60,000 nucleotides of DNA, from contig NC_088311.1 of NCBI RefSeq assembly GCF_910592395.1, positions 21,548,646 to 21,608,645 of the forward strand, read 5' to 3'. Origin of the DNA: Lineus longissimus (taxonomy: Eukaryota > Nemertea > Pilidiophora > Heteronemertea > Lineidae). Shown one piece after another: positions 39,279 through 52,350 of the stretch (position 1 is the first letter of the stretch; every line of letters starts with the position of its first letter). Under the pieces are notes generated by a model. That model searched no databases. It had not been told where the DNA came from and was given only the letters and a program-made list of their open reading frames with translations. A program made the translations under genes and the position numbers.

Positions 39279-42200
39279 TTGGGATTACTGCTAGGATGTT
39301 TTCTATCAAATAGACTGGGGTGGATTGGAGCAAAGCTACATCATCTATACTCCCGAGTCGCCCAGGTTATGGAGCGGTGTTCTGGAAGCGGCGTTGGTGA
39401 TGGGGAGGACGTGCAACCATGGCAGTGGACCCGATCGTTTGTAAGCGTGAGGAGCAGCGAGCATCAAGGAACCTTATTATCCGGGACTTAACGAATGGCC
39501 ACTCTCTGCATGCTCGGGCCAAGTTTTCGCGTACTCCGGTATCGAATCGCTGTATATAGCATGGAAATTCCTCTGTCAGTTTGCCGTGGAGTATGTGTAT
39601 TTTCGGAGCTATCGCCTGCGCTCCATTACTATAGATGGATACTGTGCCAAGCCTGCAGTCCTTGCTATAGTCAGGATAGCATGCCAAGCCTGCAGTACAC
39701 TTCTATAGATCAGTAGATGAGTACTGACCGTGCCAAGCCTATCATTGTGCGCCTGCCGTCGTGTGCTATAGTTGGATGCTGTGCTGAGCCACTTCTTAAC
39801 GTGGATTATGTCAGTTCGGTGGTTTTTCATACGCTTCGCTAAGACATGGTAGTGTCAGCTGAGCAGACTGACTGGAAGTATCACTTCTTGGGTAGATGAG
39901 GGTGGAGGAGGCATGTTCATACAGCTGTCGATAGCATTGCATTTTTTTAATGTTGGGCATTTGTGGCGGATTATTCATATCATCAACATAGACTTCACCT
40001 GCCACAATTACTGATTACGTCTGAGCTTGTAGTGGCTTGTTTTCAACCATGGATAACCATCCGGGATTAATGTGGATACCTATTACGGAAATACTCTGGG
40101 GCTTCTGTGTATCGTGATATTATCTTCCCTCAGGGTAGAGGAAAAACGCTTGTACTTGAGTACCTTGGTGATGAAAGTGGATCGAAAGGGGGCACACCTT
40201 AAACCTAACTATCTCTTCTTTTTCTCAAATCAACTGTTTCCAGTCTCAAGCCTGGGAAGATTTGCTGAATGTATTTGCTGACTTGCAGACAGCAATTGAA
40301 CCTGTTCTTATATTGATGTATGATGTTATTTAACATATTTCTGTTTAGGCACTGTGACACTGACCCTCAATGACCTGCAGTCTCCAACTGGATCTTAGAT
40401 GGGAAGCCAGCGCAAGGGATAACGAGCTACTTTCAGCTATTGTGGAAAATGTGTTGCCACCAAAAAATCCTTTGAAAATGTTTGGGAATGAAGTAGTAGT
40501 GCCCTTGTTTGAATTCTAAGTACTGTAGATCCCTTAATTTTCTTGAGCATTTTTTTCGCGGATAAGTTTATAGCGAAAATTGAAAATCACGAAAGGTACT
40601 TTAGGTTTGGAAACAGGAACAACTTTTATAATCCGTCAAATTGAAATTGAGAAATATGCAAATCGCAAAAATGAAGCTTGAATATTTGGTGGTTTGCAGT
40701 GTATCAACTGTGAAGAAATGGACAAGTGACAGCGGCAGTATTATATCTTAGACATTTCGTCCTAGGCTTTGTATATTGCAGAAGGCGTGTGATATTTAAG
40801 ATATGTTCATGTACACAAGCTTCGGTAGAGATCGGTTCATGGCCATCTCACTGGAGGGCCAAGACGACACTCGGTAATTCCTACTTATTATAATGGGGGC
40901 GTGTGATGTCATGATGTCTCCTTTTGGGAAGAAGATGAATGAGTAAGTTAGACTTCTCGCAACCAATCAGAAAGCAGATATGACGTCACATGCCTTCCTG
41001 GTTTATTAGTCGATGGCCCTCTTGTGAAAAGATTATAAACCAATCTAACATTAGTGAGGCTGCCTCACCTGTCTGTGAAGTTGTACAGGCAACTGCGATC
41101 AGTTTCAAGCCGGAAAGAATTTATCGGTGTTTAACACCAGAGGCCTATCCGACCTCGTGCCCAAGTGATGGAAAACTATGTTAGAGGTGTGTAGTCATGC
41201 TTTTCAACTGCAAATGCCCCAAGGTTCACCAAAACCTAAAGATTTTGGCTGATTTTCTGACTGATGGGGACGAAAGAGGTGTTTTGCCCCAATGACCAAA
41301 AAGCTACTGACTTGGTCAGTACTCTTAATTTGACCAATTGGCAATTATGTTGGATTCTGTGGCCATGTATGTCATCGGAATGTTGTGTGCAATGTACTTG
41401 ACCTGTCCCTGCCTTGTGTGTCATAGGTGATTGCCATGAATCTTCGCCCCTTTCTTGGAGGGGTTGGTTGTTATTACTAGTTATGCTGTGAATGCAGTAA
41501 TATTTCATCAAACATGTCAAACACCAATTCATTGTCATCATTCATTGGGATGCTAAAAGATTTCATATCAAAATGCAAATCCACCCTACCAGCGGTCCTG
41601 CAAGAAATCATTTCAGGCAGGCGTCAGAAGAGGGGTCGGTTTATACAGATACTTGATGCTATTTTCATTTGCCATTGGACGAAGAGCTCTAAAAAATACA
41701 ACCTGTAGGAAATCCCTTTATCAGTATGACTTGGAGAGCATGTAAATAAGCGGTTTATTCGGCTTGAGAAGAATTGGAACTGGTTTATGGAATCATATTA
41801 TTGGGTTAAAACCAACTTTGTATAAAATGCTTTGCTTGCAAACTAGCATACTCTAGTTTCACTGATCATAGACTGTTTCTGAATGTTAAAAAAAACAGCA
41901 CATGTTATGCACACGGTCTTAAATGCAGTTCAGCGCTTTCAATTTTGCTTGAAAACAGATTGGCCTTATCAAGTTCTCTGATTGTCATGACTTCATTTTC
42001 AGGCTTGGGCTCCATTTCACTTTATGGTAATCAATCAAGCAGTCTTAGATTGATGAAACTAGAGTATGATACTAAATTCAGAACCCGCTTCATAGCCAAC
42101 ATGTAAAATTTGTAAATTGTAAGAATGCTCACTAGTATTTATATGTCAGATGATTATTATCTTCTGAGTTTGGTACCAGATGGATCAGATGATTGGACCC

Positions 42201-43360
42201 CGGCAAATGTATCTGATCCCCGGCAAATGTATCTGATCCCATATCAACGTCTTACTCTTGATTATTTGAAGGTGTGTCAATTTAAAAGCTACTTATTCTG
42301 CTTGCATATTTTCTTGATTCATGCTGAAAACGACCTGGGGGAAATGACCAGCCTTGTTGGGGCTTATGAAGCATTAGGGGTTACAATCCTTTACCACCAG
42401 GCTGAAAGTGGAGGAAAAGGGGAGATGGGGAGAACACTGAAGGGGAGTACTTTGTGTCCTGAGAGGCCTTGCAAAGAAGGTACCTCCTCCCTCCCCTCGA
42501 CTCAAAAGTTGAGACGTACTCTTCATCCTGATTGTGTCCTGTCAGAATGGAATTCGCATGAAGGCCTGGATCACCAACTTTATGCGACTTGCCATTTGCA
42601 TCGAACAGCTGTGAGCTGTTTCTTGTGTGAGTCATTGTATGAGTATCAAAATTATCAGGCCGGCAAGTTGATTGAAATTTTTCGTCAAAAGTCTCTAGTT
42701 TTCTGTCAATGCAAATTGGCAATGGCATACCACAGTACCTTGATCAATCTCGACGAAAGGTAATCTGGTCATTTGCATCACCAACCCTTGTAGTATTTAT
42801 CCAAAGAAGTAATTTTGGTCCAATCTAGAGGTTTTTTTGGAACTTTCAATTAACTTGTTAATTCGTGGCCTGGTATGTTGTCTTGTTTCGAATTTCATTA
42901 GGTGCTTTTTGCTGGTCTTGCCAGCCCAGGCATCAGTCCCAAGTCTTTGTTATGTATGCCCTCGCAATCTATGGATATGACCCCTTGAGGGAGGACAGTG
43001 GCGTCTCCGGCTGAGATGACGCATCCGCACAGCTCCCATAGATGCAATTTAATGGTCTGTTTCAAGCTGTCTTCGTCAGGGGTGTAATATCTTTTGGTTG
43101 TGAGGACTTGGAGGGTTTTGAGGGGGAGATGAAGTTGATTGAGTGCTAATGTCTGCTGATTATTGCTATAAACTTTTGTAAAGATTTGTCATTAAACCTT
43201 CATCAATGTTATCCAAATCATTTGCAAGGTGTGATCTGTCCTGAATAGAAATATTATAGTATACAGGGTGATACAAGAATGAGTTTTCATGCCAAGTTCA
43301 CCCGCGTTTTGATCGCGCTTGTCAGAGAATCTATCCCGATGATGCAAACCAGCGGGACTT
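39279..43360. other. 3' flank / probable 3' UTR and intergenic DNA
   Basis: Sequence just after the stop is likely 3' UTR of the plus-strand gene. A weak tandem repeat of about 40-50 bases (GCCAAGCCTGCAGT ... CTATAG) lies at 39630-39800. The longest open frame, 42125-42763, is considered spurious. I see no clear AATAAA close to the stop, so the transcript end is unknown. An inverted repeat pair occurs at 41845-41875 and 42040-42070 (CATACTCTAGTTTCA and its complement). Confidence 0.45.
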
Positions 43361-43440
43361 TTGGAGTGTGGTGATGTAGATGCAGAAGTCTTATACTCAT
43401 TTCTGAGGGTTGTGAGTTCAACTCCCTGCTCTTCTAATCA
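43361..43440 (+). mobile_element. tRNA-derived SINE head, plus strand (decayed)
   Basis: GTGTGGTGATGTAGATGCAG resembles a decayed A box and GTTGTGAGTTCAACTCCC (43409-43426) a B box, with the usual spacing. No functional tRNA fold is expected. A short AT-rich body follows. Confidence 0.5.
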
Positions 43441-45990
43441 AGTTAAAAAACCTTGAGGCGAAGAAATGAATGTGTTATTTTTACGAAACAGCCTATAGCT
43501 AAAGTTGGTTGGTTCTTTCAAATATACATGTAGCGCCCTCTCTTACTTATTATTGGTTCTATTTAGGATGCAACATGCCTTACTTTTCATTTTCATAGGT
43601 AAACACTGCCATTTTTAACAAAGACAAGCTGTGTTAGTCTGAAGTATTATTTGAGCAATACGTGTTTCACATCATCCCATCCTCACCCTCTGGTGGGACT
43701 GTTTTCATTAATAGGGCGTCGAGATATTGGCGTCCTATATTGGCATTGAAAGGAGGCGTCGTATTTCATCATACATGTATAATAATTGTTTGCTTCAAAA
43801 AAAATGGGGGGGGGTGCCGCAGATCTTTTCCTCAGTACTGTAATGTGAGCACTAGACTATTTAGTCAAATCACGCAACGCTTTTCTGTGGATAAAACAAT
43901 GTTTTAGAAACCTTTTAGTAAATTACCCATTTCACATTTCATACCATTTACCTGTGCTTTAGAGTGTGAAGATTGTGAAGGTCTCCATAAATCAACTTCT
44001 AAAAGAATTCAAACTTTTGTCGTGTTTTTTAACATTGGAAACTCACTTCCCTCAAAGAAGGTAACTCCTGACGCCTCCTTTACGTATATTTACGTGTTTT
44101 TGAGTCCACAAAACCTTCGAGGGGCGTGGATACAAACCATCACAGGGTAGTCTGTCAGAAGCTGTGGATTTTGGGCACGATCCTCCAAGGCCCTCGTGTG
44201 AGAGGCATGACTGCCCTAGGTACAAGGTTGGGCTTAAAGGGCCTGATAGTGAGGCTGGTGTGACACATTTTGTCGTGACGAGATATTGAGAAGACAAGGC
44301 ATAGTTCAAAGACTATTTTTTGAAATTTCATCGTTGGGAGAAATCACCGAAGCTAACAGCGTTTCTTGTTCCATGAATAGTGAAAGCGATCTCAATGGAA
44401 TGCTCAAAAACAATGGCTTGGCTTTCAACATCGTATGAATGCAGATAAATTGCATTCATTTCAGTTATTTTCACCATATTTGCACTGTAGGTGCATCTCA
44501 TTCCAGCGTGTCATCTAATTTCTACCAGTGGGCTGGTGACCTTGCTACTTGAGTGACATTACAGAAAATTGTCGAAAAAGGCATCATATCTTGAAAATTT
44601 TCTTCAAATCTTTTTCTGATACCTGCTACTTGGGTTTATTCTAGAAGTAATCTATACCTCTGTGTTTTTACAGTGCCTATGTTCAGTAGCAGTAAAGGTA
44701 TTTAGTTGTATTGGAAATAAAACGTCTGACAACACCTTGGCAGATGTTGTGGTTTAGTCGAATACTTTGTACATGCTTATAGTGAGTATGGCACCTCTGT
44801 GTTGCTCGATCAGGGTAAAGAAGGTTTGGAGCAATATCTGGAGCAGGGAATGCTGACGTTGAGATATTTCCAACCAGGCACTTTGTTGAGTCTATTTACA
44901 AGATCGGCACGTCTGCCAATGAAAAATTGCATGAAAAACATACAGACATGGTATTGAGTTTTTCTGTGTTGAAAGTCTTTCAAAGTTTTCCAGTGCTCTG
45001 ACTTCAGAATGCGTCACACACACAAACTTTCGACCAAGTCCAAGAGTACATAGTTTAAAGTGGTCAAAACCGACGGTTAATTTAATGTAAAAATCATTAA
45101 TGTATTCGGTATGTGTTGGTGTTTTGAATTTGTTGTTGATTTATTTTGTGTTTTCAAATGGAAATTTTTATTGTGGAGCAGGTTGAAGAGATATTTAACT
45201 CTGAATGAAAGCTTCAGGCTTGGTATGGTTTATCAGTGTTTTAGAAATTTTGTGAACCAGGCATCCTCGTCTCCAGTGTTTGTTGTCTCTTCCTTGTGAA
45301 TTGGTGATGAATCCTGGGTACGGGGTGTGGCAGGTTTTGAATGTGAGTGGCAGCCTCGTTGAAGTCAATTTTTAGAGCTATACTCCACGCAGAGAGGCTG
45401 TCTGGGTTTACGACTTTGACGACTTTGAGTCAACACCACATGGTCAGTTGAAGTCGGAATGAAAAATCTGGACATTTCATTATGTGTTATGTGTGCACAT
45501 TGATATGTAACCATAGTAACCAAGGAGTAACCAAGGCATATTCACTTATTCATGCCCATGTGTAGCTTGATACAAAATATTGAAAATTTTGTTTGAACTT
45601 CTGCCGAATGCTGAGCTGCTTCAAGACTCGAAGAGTATTTTGTATAGGTTGGCTGGTAGTTAAATGATTGCAATATTGCACAGGAAACAATGTTATGAAA
45701 AAATGTTATTCATTTCAAAAGCATACGAGTCCTAGATGCAGAGATTCACAGATTTTGACATTTCTGCAGACGAATTTCATCCAGGAATAGAACACCAATA
45801 TGAGGGTTTGAGTGTATCCTATAAGTCATAAATACATTAAACATCTCATCTCGCTTCTGTTGACAACGTCATATCTTATCAATAATCATTAAAAAAACTA
45901 ACAAAAAAGTTGCAAAAAACATGTTTCAATGTAGTTTTATTTTTATTTAATGGACTTCAGACATTTGTAAAAAAGCAAAAAAATAACACA
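43441..45990. other. Intergenic DNA
   Basis: There is a poly-A/poly-G run at about 43798-43815. No exon is recognised. An AATAAA occurs at about 44717 but is not tied to a transcript. Confidence 0.4.
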
Positions 45991-45994
45991 CGTA

Positions 45995-46061
45995 ATATCA
46001 GTGGGGAAATATCCGAATTTGACAACGCGTTGTCGAATTCAGATTTTTCCCAAACTGATAT
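45995..46061. repeat. Near-perfect palindrome (67 bases, no loop)
   Basis: The two arms meet at GACAACG|CGTTGTC (centre 46027/46028). Outward they read CGAATTTGACAACG against CGAATTCGACAACG, then GGGGAAATATC against GGGAAAAATCT, and both end in ATATCAGT. About 29 of 33 positions pair. It follows an A-rich run (45890-45985). Confidence 0.9.
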
Positions 46062-47765
46062 GAGAAGCTAGGCAATGATTAGTTTGTTGTGCCATATGGC
46101 TTCTCATTGTAAATGTTCCCCTGCTTCCAATGCCCCCTGCCAAGGAATACTTGGTCTCGCTACCATTATGATTGAGGTATTTACATGTCAGGCTATGAAT
46201 GCCACGCTAGCACTCTTTGCATTCGTTGAATCTGTACCGGTATATTCAGATAGTAAATGTCTGGTCTTTTTACCCTCTTTGTGTAAAGTTAAATGATTTT
46301 TCTTCGTTTTCTGAGAATTAGAGCTCCTCTTGGGCGATATGTCCTGATCAGGTCATATTCATTCAGGTATCCTGCTGATTTTCATGAGAGGCAAGAGGGA
46401 GATGCATGTGGATGACCCTGGTATGGCCAGATGTGGGCATGTGTTCGTTCTAGTCTAACTCAGTCTCTCTTTAGGGTAAAAAATAGTAGGAATTTGAGTA
46501 GGAGTTCTGCTTCTGTGCCACCTCCGTGAAAACATAAGGTAAGGAGGTACAATTATAGCCTCTATGCATTAATGTGTACTACAAGATGTTTTCTATAACG
46601 GTACTCGGGCTATAACTGTACCCCTTTTCCATACCGCTAACTTATTTACGTTCTGTCCGACCATGCCAGCATATTTGTTATTGTTTTATTTGTGCCATTT
46701 AGTTTTTGAGTTGTTAGACAACTAAAAGTAGTTCTTATGTGCAGTAGAGCACAGTTTACCTTTTCTGGTAGATTACATACTTTATTTCTGGCTTTGGGTC
46801 TTAAAGTTTTCAATTTTGATACTTGCAGGATTTTATTTCTTTGATTCTTGCGACAAAATACGAATTGATTGTGAAGAGTGCTAGCAGAGGCCGCTGTCTA
46901 TTTATATAAATACAGAAACAGCCAATACCTTCAATAAAACAGTCAAGCGACTAATATACAATTATCATGCGTCTTCTCCTTCTGATTTATTTCATATGGT
47001 CATTCAAAGAAAACGCCACCTCGAGCCGAAATAGCCATTGCCAGTGTTTCCGGGGGGGGGGGGGGGTTTATTAAACATACGGGGTTGTTCGTGGTCAATT
47101 TTGAAGATGTAGTTCAGCTTTACCCCCTATGGCAGCTTAGTAGTTTAGTTGAGAAGCAACAAGGTACTTTATGTCCTTGTCAGTAGTTACGTTAGAAAAC
47201 AACATCTGAAAATCTGTGGTGGATGATAAGGCAGAATGGGTTGCCATGGAAACCGATGTATGGGCAATGTAGGTCTGGTCTGGCGAATCATCATCACGAA
47301 GGATCGGTCGTCGCCAGACTATTTATTATTGACACAATTTGTGTCGGAGATAAATTTGTACAACGGATCATTTCGATGTTTACTGTTAACACATTACGTT
47401 GGCGGGAAAAGAATCGTCTACCTTGGTCATAGGAGAAGGCACTAAACCTCTCACCATCTCCCATCCCAGTTTCAAAGTTGGAAATCTCATACTAATGCAT
47501 TGTACATCCGAAACATGAAGTCTGGTATGAAAATAATATAAAATAAGATTCGGCATTTGTATGGTGATTCGACTCCCAAGCCGTTTCCCCTATACTTGCT
47601 ACCCGGGAAGTCAAGATGACACAATTGTAGATGACATCAGAAATGCAACAGAGCCGTCTTGCGGAACAGTGGAATACCACCAGACGTCACAAGTGACGTA
47701 GCTGTAGCATTTTCTAATGCCATCCTCCCTTATTTCAAGCAGACAATCTATATGGTCCAGCTGCC
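46062..47765. other. Intergenic DNA with a 15-base G run
   Basis: A homopolymer of about 15 G lies at 47052-47066. No gene is supported. The two overlapping plus frames at 47223-47445 are in different phases and lack a family signature. A small palindrome ACGTCAC-AA-GTGACGT is at about 47683-47698. Confidence 0.4.
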
Positions 47766-47965
47766 TCTCGGCACTAGGACACCACCAACATTCATGGCTA
47801 TCTCTGCCAGTGACTCATTTACTCCTTGGTGGAGAGAAGTAAGTATGGTTAGTGCCTTCCTCAAGGATATAAAAGATGAAACGGTGATGATCCCTCCAGG
47901 TGTCGAACCCACAACCTCCTGATGATGAGCCTGGCGCACTGACCAGAGTGACGAAGTTCTTCCCA
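47766..47965 (-). mobile_element. Complete-looking conserved-core SINE, minus strand
   Basis: On the minus strand, CTCTGGTCAGTGCGCCAGG (A box region, about 47930-47948) and GTGGGTTCGACACC (B box region, 47899-47914) form the tRNA-like head. After it come CCTTGAGGAAGGCACTAACC (47847-47866) and CTCTCCACCAAGGAG (47820-47834), the conserved central core known from Meta-type SINEs. This is the most intact SINE in the window. Confidence 0.8.
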
Positions 47966-48049
47966 ATTGGCTGGAATATCAAGAAACAATCACACACTTG
48001 GCATATAAAGATTTGTAGCCAAAGATGATCACTCACAAATGCCTAAAAG

Positions 48050-51000
48050 AGAGACCACATATTTCGTTGTTTCAGGTTGTGACATTGTCTTCGCTGTATA
48101 ATACATAAGGTGCTGAGTTTTAAGATTGTGACAGTTGACTAGGGGCAAATGAGCAGGCTTCCAAAGAGGGTTGTGCCCCTTTCTACAGAACAATATAGAC
48201 AAATCTTCCAAAGGTTGTGACAGTGTCTTCAATATACAGAGTAAAGGCACAATGAGCTTTTCGACTGTTACGGTGGACCATCAGCAAGTAAGACAAGCTC
48301 TGGAAGAAGGTTGTGCCACTTTCTTAAAAACAATATAGGCAAGTGCTCCAAAGGATGTGACAGTGTCTTTAATATACTGGTAAAGGCAAAATATCCTTTC
48401 CAATTGTCCTTGAACAAAAAAGACAGGTCCTCATAGAAGGCTGTGCCACTTTTTGCAGGATTATATCATAGGCTAGTGTTCCAAAAGTTGTGACAGTGTC
48501 TTCAGTATAATACTGTATATTACTCATAAAAGGATCTGTGAGGACCTTTAGAACACTTGCCTCAAGGACTGGACATGAAGACATGGTCACAACCTTGTTG
48601 TGGCTGAACAGTACTGTTTCAGTCATCTTGCGTCTATAATAGTATACAGGATGTCTCAACAAAGGATTTACAAAGGCCCAAGGACAGGGCAGAGAGACAT
48701 ACTGACAATCTATGTCGCAAGTTGGCCAGACTGTCGCCATGCAGCGTTTTCCTTTCTTTGCACAAGGTGTCTCAGAAAAGAATCAGAAAAGCCATTTCGA
48801 TGCTTCGTGTTAAGACATCGTCACAACCTTCCTCTGCCTGACCAGTTGGACTATCCCTTGCTATACTAGGTGCTTGTGAAAAGGATATGCAGATAGCCTC
48901 AAGGATCAAAGCTTACAAGCTCCATTTGTCTTCCTAGGCGGAGAGAGGTGGCCGATACCTATACTGCTTCTGGGAGTGTACATGGATTAGCAGGCATGAA
49001 GACATTGTCACAATATATTGATGCGGCGCACCAACTGGACATAGCTTCCAGTTGATATCTGCCTTGTCCTACAGAGGATGTTGAGACAAGACTCCGTATG
49101 AAGAGAACTTCACAACCTATCACTGTCGTTCAAGGCTGGCAGTTAGACAAGACATGGTCGCAACCGAGCATGGGTAAACAGTAGTTGGACATGCTGTTGG
49201 CTCTGTCTATACATATGTAAAGTCCCTATAGCTTGATGTGGAGACATTGTAACAACCTATCCCTCTCGCACCAGTTCAGTTACTGCTCCAATCTTCCTCG
49301 CAGTGTGTCCCAGAAAAGGATTTTAAAAAACTTATAAACCGAGGGCCTGCCAAGACATGGTCACAACCTTTCTCTGTCATTCAAGTCGTACACTCTGTTG
49401 CAAGATGTCTTCCCTACACACGAAGTCTCCGTATTAAGGTATCTGCATAGCCATTGTAGGCCAAGGACTGGACATGTAGTCATCGTCACAATCTATGTTG
49501 TCCGCGTTGGTCATACCGATGAATTCGTCTTTGCTACATACATGATGCATGTTGTAGAAGAAGATATGCAGAGCCTCATGGATCAGGCGTGAAGACATCG
49601 TCACAACTAGCTCCGTCGTTCCAGTTGGACGTCTCCATACTTCTGCAATCTGTTACAGCAGATGTCTCAGGAACGAATCCGTTGAACACCTAGAGCCTAA
49701 CGTGGAGGCGTTGTGATGACCTATCCCTCTCGCACCAGTTCAGTTACTGCTGCAGTCTTCCTTGCAATATACGGGATGTTTTGAAATTGGGTCTACAAAG
49801 CCTTGTTAACCCAGGGCCTGCCAAGACATGGTCACAACCTATCTCTGTCGCTGCAAGTTGCCTTTCTCGATTAACACATGAAGATTGCAGCAGTAAATGA
49901 ACTGGTCGACAGGGAAAGCTGTTACAATGTCTCCACGTGAGGCTCTTTGGACTTTACATATCCTAAGACATCATCTACCGGAGGAAGGTTATTGGAGCAG
50001 CATGTCCAACTGCTGTTCACCCAAACAGGGTTGTGACCATGTCTTGCCCAACTGCCAAACTTGAACGACAGAGATAGGTTGTGAGGCTGTCCCACAGGTT
50101 CTTTCTGTGCAGGGCAAGCCAGATTGCAACTGTCGGCTATCACCAGTTGGTGCGTTGGAGCTAGACTGTGACGATGTCTTCATATCTACTGATCACTGTA
50201 CACACCAGGCCCAGTTTAGGTATCAGCCTCGTCCATCCCTCTAGGAAGACAAGGTGGGGTTGTGACCACGTCTTGGCAGGCCCTGGGCTTACAAGGCGTT
50301 ATAGATGTCTTTTGTTGGGACATTGCAAGGACGATTGAAACACCACTGGTGCAAAATGGGAAGGTTGCGAAATTGTCTCCAGGACAGGCCCTTATTGCTC
50401 ATGAATCGTCAGTTTCTGTGACATTCTGCAGTTCCAACTGGAACGACGGATACAGTTTGTGATTATGAATTCATGTCAAGTCCTGGTTTACAACTTCCGA
50501 TATTATTCTCTGAGACACCATTGTGTTAGTGGGGCAACGACAGCCTGTCCAACTTGAATGAAAGAGACAGGTTGTAACCGTGTCTTGGCAGGCGTTTGGT
50601 TTATAAGGGTTGTAGCCCCACTTTTTGAGATGCCCCGTATATTGCAAGGAAGACTGCAGCAGTAACTGAACTGGTGCGAGGGGGATAGAGCATTAAAAAG
50701 TATTCACGTCAGGCTCTAGGTGTTCAACAGATCCATTTCTGAGAGACACACTGGGGCCAGGCAATACAGTATGCCCAACTGGAACGACAGAGACAGGTTG
50801 TGACGATGTCTACATGTCCAGTCCTAGGCTTACAATGGCTCTGCAGATTCTTTTCAGAGAACTCCTGTCCGACCTCTCATGTCCGAGATAGGTTGTGACC
50901 GTGTCTTGGCAGGCGTTTGGTTTATAAGGCTTGTAGACCCACTTTTTGAGATGTACCGTATATTGCAAGGAAGACTGCAGCAGTAACTGAACTGGTGCGA

Positions 51001-51880
51001 GAGGGATAGAGCGTTAAAAAGTATTCACGTCAGGCTCTTGATGTTCAACTGGAACGACAGAGATAGGTTGTGACGATGTCTACATGTCCTGTTCTAGGCT
51101 TACAATGGCTCTGCAGATTCTTTTCAGAGACCTCCTGTCCGACCTCTCGTCTGAGCTGTTGAAAATTATGTTGAATTCAGCCATGTGGTAGTCCATTTGT
51201 CCCCTTTCATAGTCTTTCGAGGGGCAGGGCTGGAGTGTACGAGGATCGGGAATGAAGACACTGTCACAATCTTGCTCTGTGGCAATAGTTTGCAGTCTGG
51301 CCTTCACAGGATGTCTCAGAAAATGTCTGTAATGCCCTTGTTTACCAAGGTTGGACATGAAGACACTGTCACAACCTAGTTCACTGGTGCACCATGCAGT
51401 TGGACTGGGAGAAATTGGTGGATTTGCCCTTGCTACATCCTGTATCTTGAAGAAAAGGAAGGTCTGTCGAGTCTCAAGAATCTAAGAACTTGGCATGAAG
51501 AGATTGTCACAACCTGGTTCTGTCATTCCAGTTGGGCATACCATTGAAATCTTACTATGCAGCTTAGCCTTCAGGATGTCTTAGAAAATGATCTGTTGAG
51601 CCTCGAGGGCCGGACATGGGGACATTGTCACAACCAATTGTGTCTTATTATGTAGCCGAGTCTACAGGATGTCTCAGGAAATGATCTATTGAGCTCAAGG
51701 GCCCAACATGGAGACATTGTAACAACGTTATGTCTTGCACTTATTCAGTTACTGATGCAATCTTGAATATACAGGATGTCTCATAAAATGTATGCATAAA
51801 ACCTTGTAAACAAGGGGCTGGACATGAAGACATCATCACAACCTGTACGTCCTGTGTACGTGATGTACTAGACGCAGCGA
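48050..51880. repeat. Satellite-like array with orientation-switching blocks
   Basis: The core GACATNGTCACAACC recurs at least 30 times over 3.8 kb, usually 90-130 bases apart, joined by CTCTGTCGTTCCAGTTGGAC and GGATGTCTCAGAAAA-type strings. It reads on the minus strand at about 48065-48500, on the plus strand at 48580-49840, minus again at 49920-51085 and plus at 51250-51850. Some units are recent: 50581-50735 and 50900-51055 are nearly identical at 319-base spacing, and 50782-50880 repeats at 51052-51150. No protein-coding frame is conserved. Confidence 0.95.
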
Positions 51881-51937
51881 GGTGCAGGCTACTTGAGATG
51901 GGCTTGAGCTGTCTTCAGAGAGCACAAGGAGCTTGAA

Positions 51938-52350
51938 GGCAGAAGGGTCCTGATGTTGTTCCAAGTAAATGAAGTACTTCAGTATGTGAGCTATCTCATG
52001 TACATGAGTAGACTACCAGTATAGGTTACTTGAGCTGCCAAAGAGGGTACCCAATAGGTTTTTGGATGCACTTCATACAATCTACATACCAAGTTGTGCC
52101 TGTGCAACTGAGGTGCTTCTAGTACATAACTTACTTCAGGTATGTGAGCTACCTCATGTACATGAGTTTACCACAAGTAGGCCAGCTGACTTGCCAAGCA
52201 GGACACTTGGGCCTGTCGTCAAGTGACCAGTGAGAGAATATATACACTGGGCAGAAGGGTGTTGATGTTGTCCCAAGTAGCTACTTTGGACAAAGTTCCC
52301 TACTTGGTACCTCATGCAAACCCATGTACAACATCAGGACCCTTCTATCT
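51938..52350. repeat. Composite direct and inverted repeat block
   Basis: AGAAGGGTCCTGATGTTGT (51941) has a direct relative AGAAGGGTGTTGATGTTGT (52253) and an inverted copy ACAACATCAGGACCCTTCT (52328-52346). TATGTGAGCTATCTCATGTA then CATGAG (about 51983) repeats at about 52142. The last 95 bases can fold back on themselves. Confidence 0.8.

Noticed and set aside
42125-42763. Longest plus-strand open frame (212 codons)
   Set aside because: It contains a perfect 20-base tandem duplication (CCCCGGCAAATGTATCTGAT) that shifts frame, shows no domain, and has an overlapping frame on the other strand. Chance in 60 kb is plausible.
47223-47445. Two overlapping 69-codon plus frames
   Set aside because: Both start within 13 bases of each other in different phases; neither resembles a known protein.
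48050-51880. CRISPR-like array
   Set aside because: The repeats are long, diverged, variably spaced and in both orientations, and the context is eukaryotic; this is a satellite.
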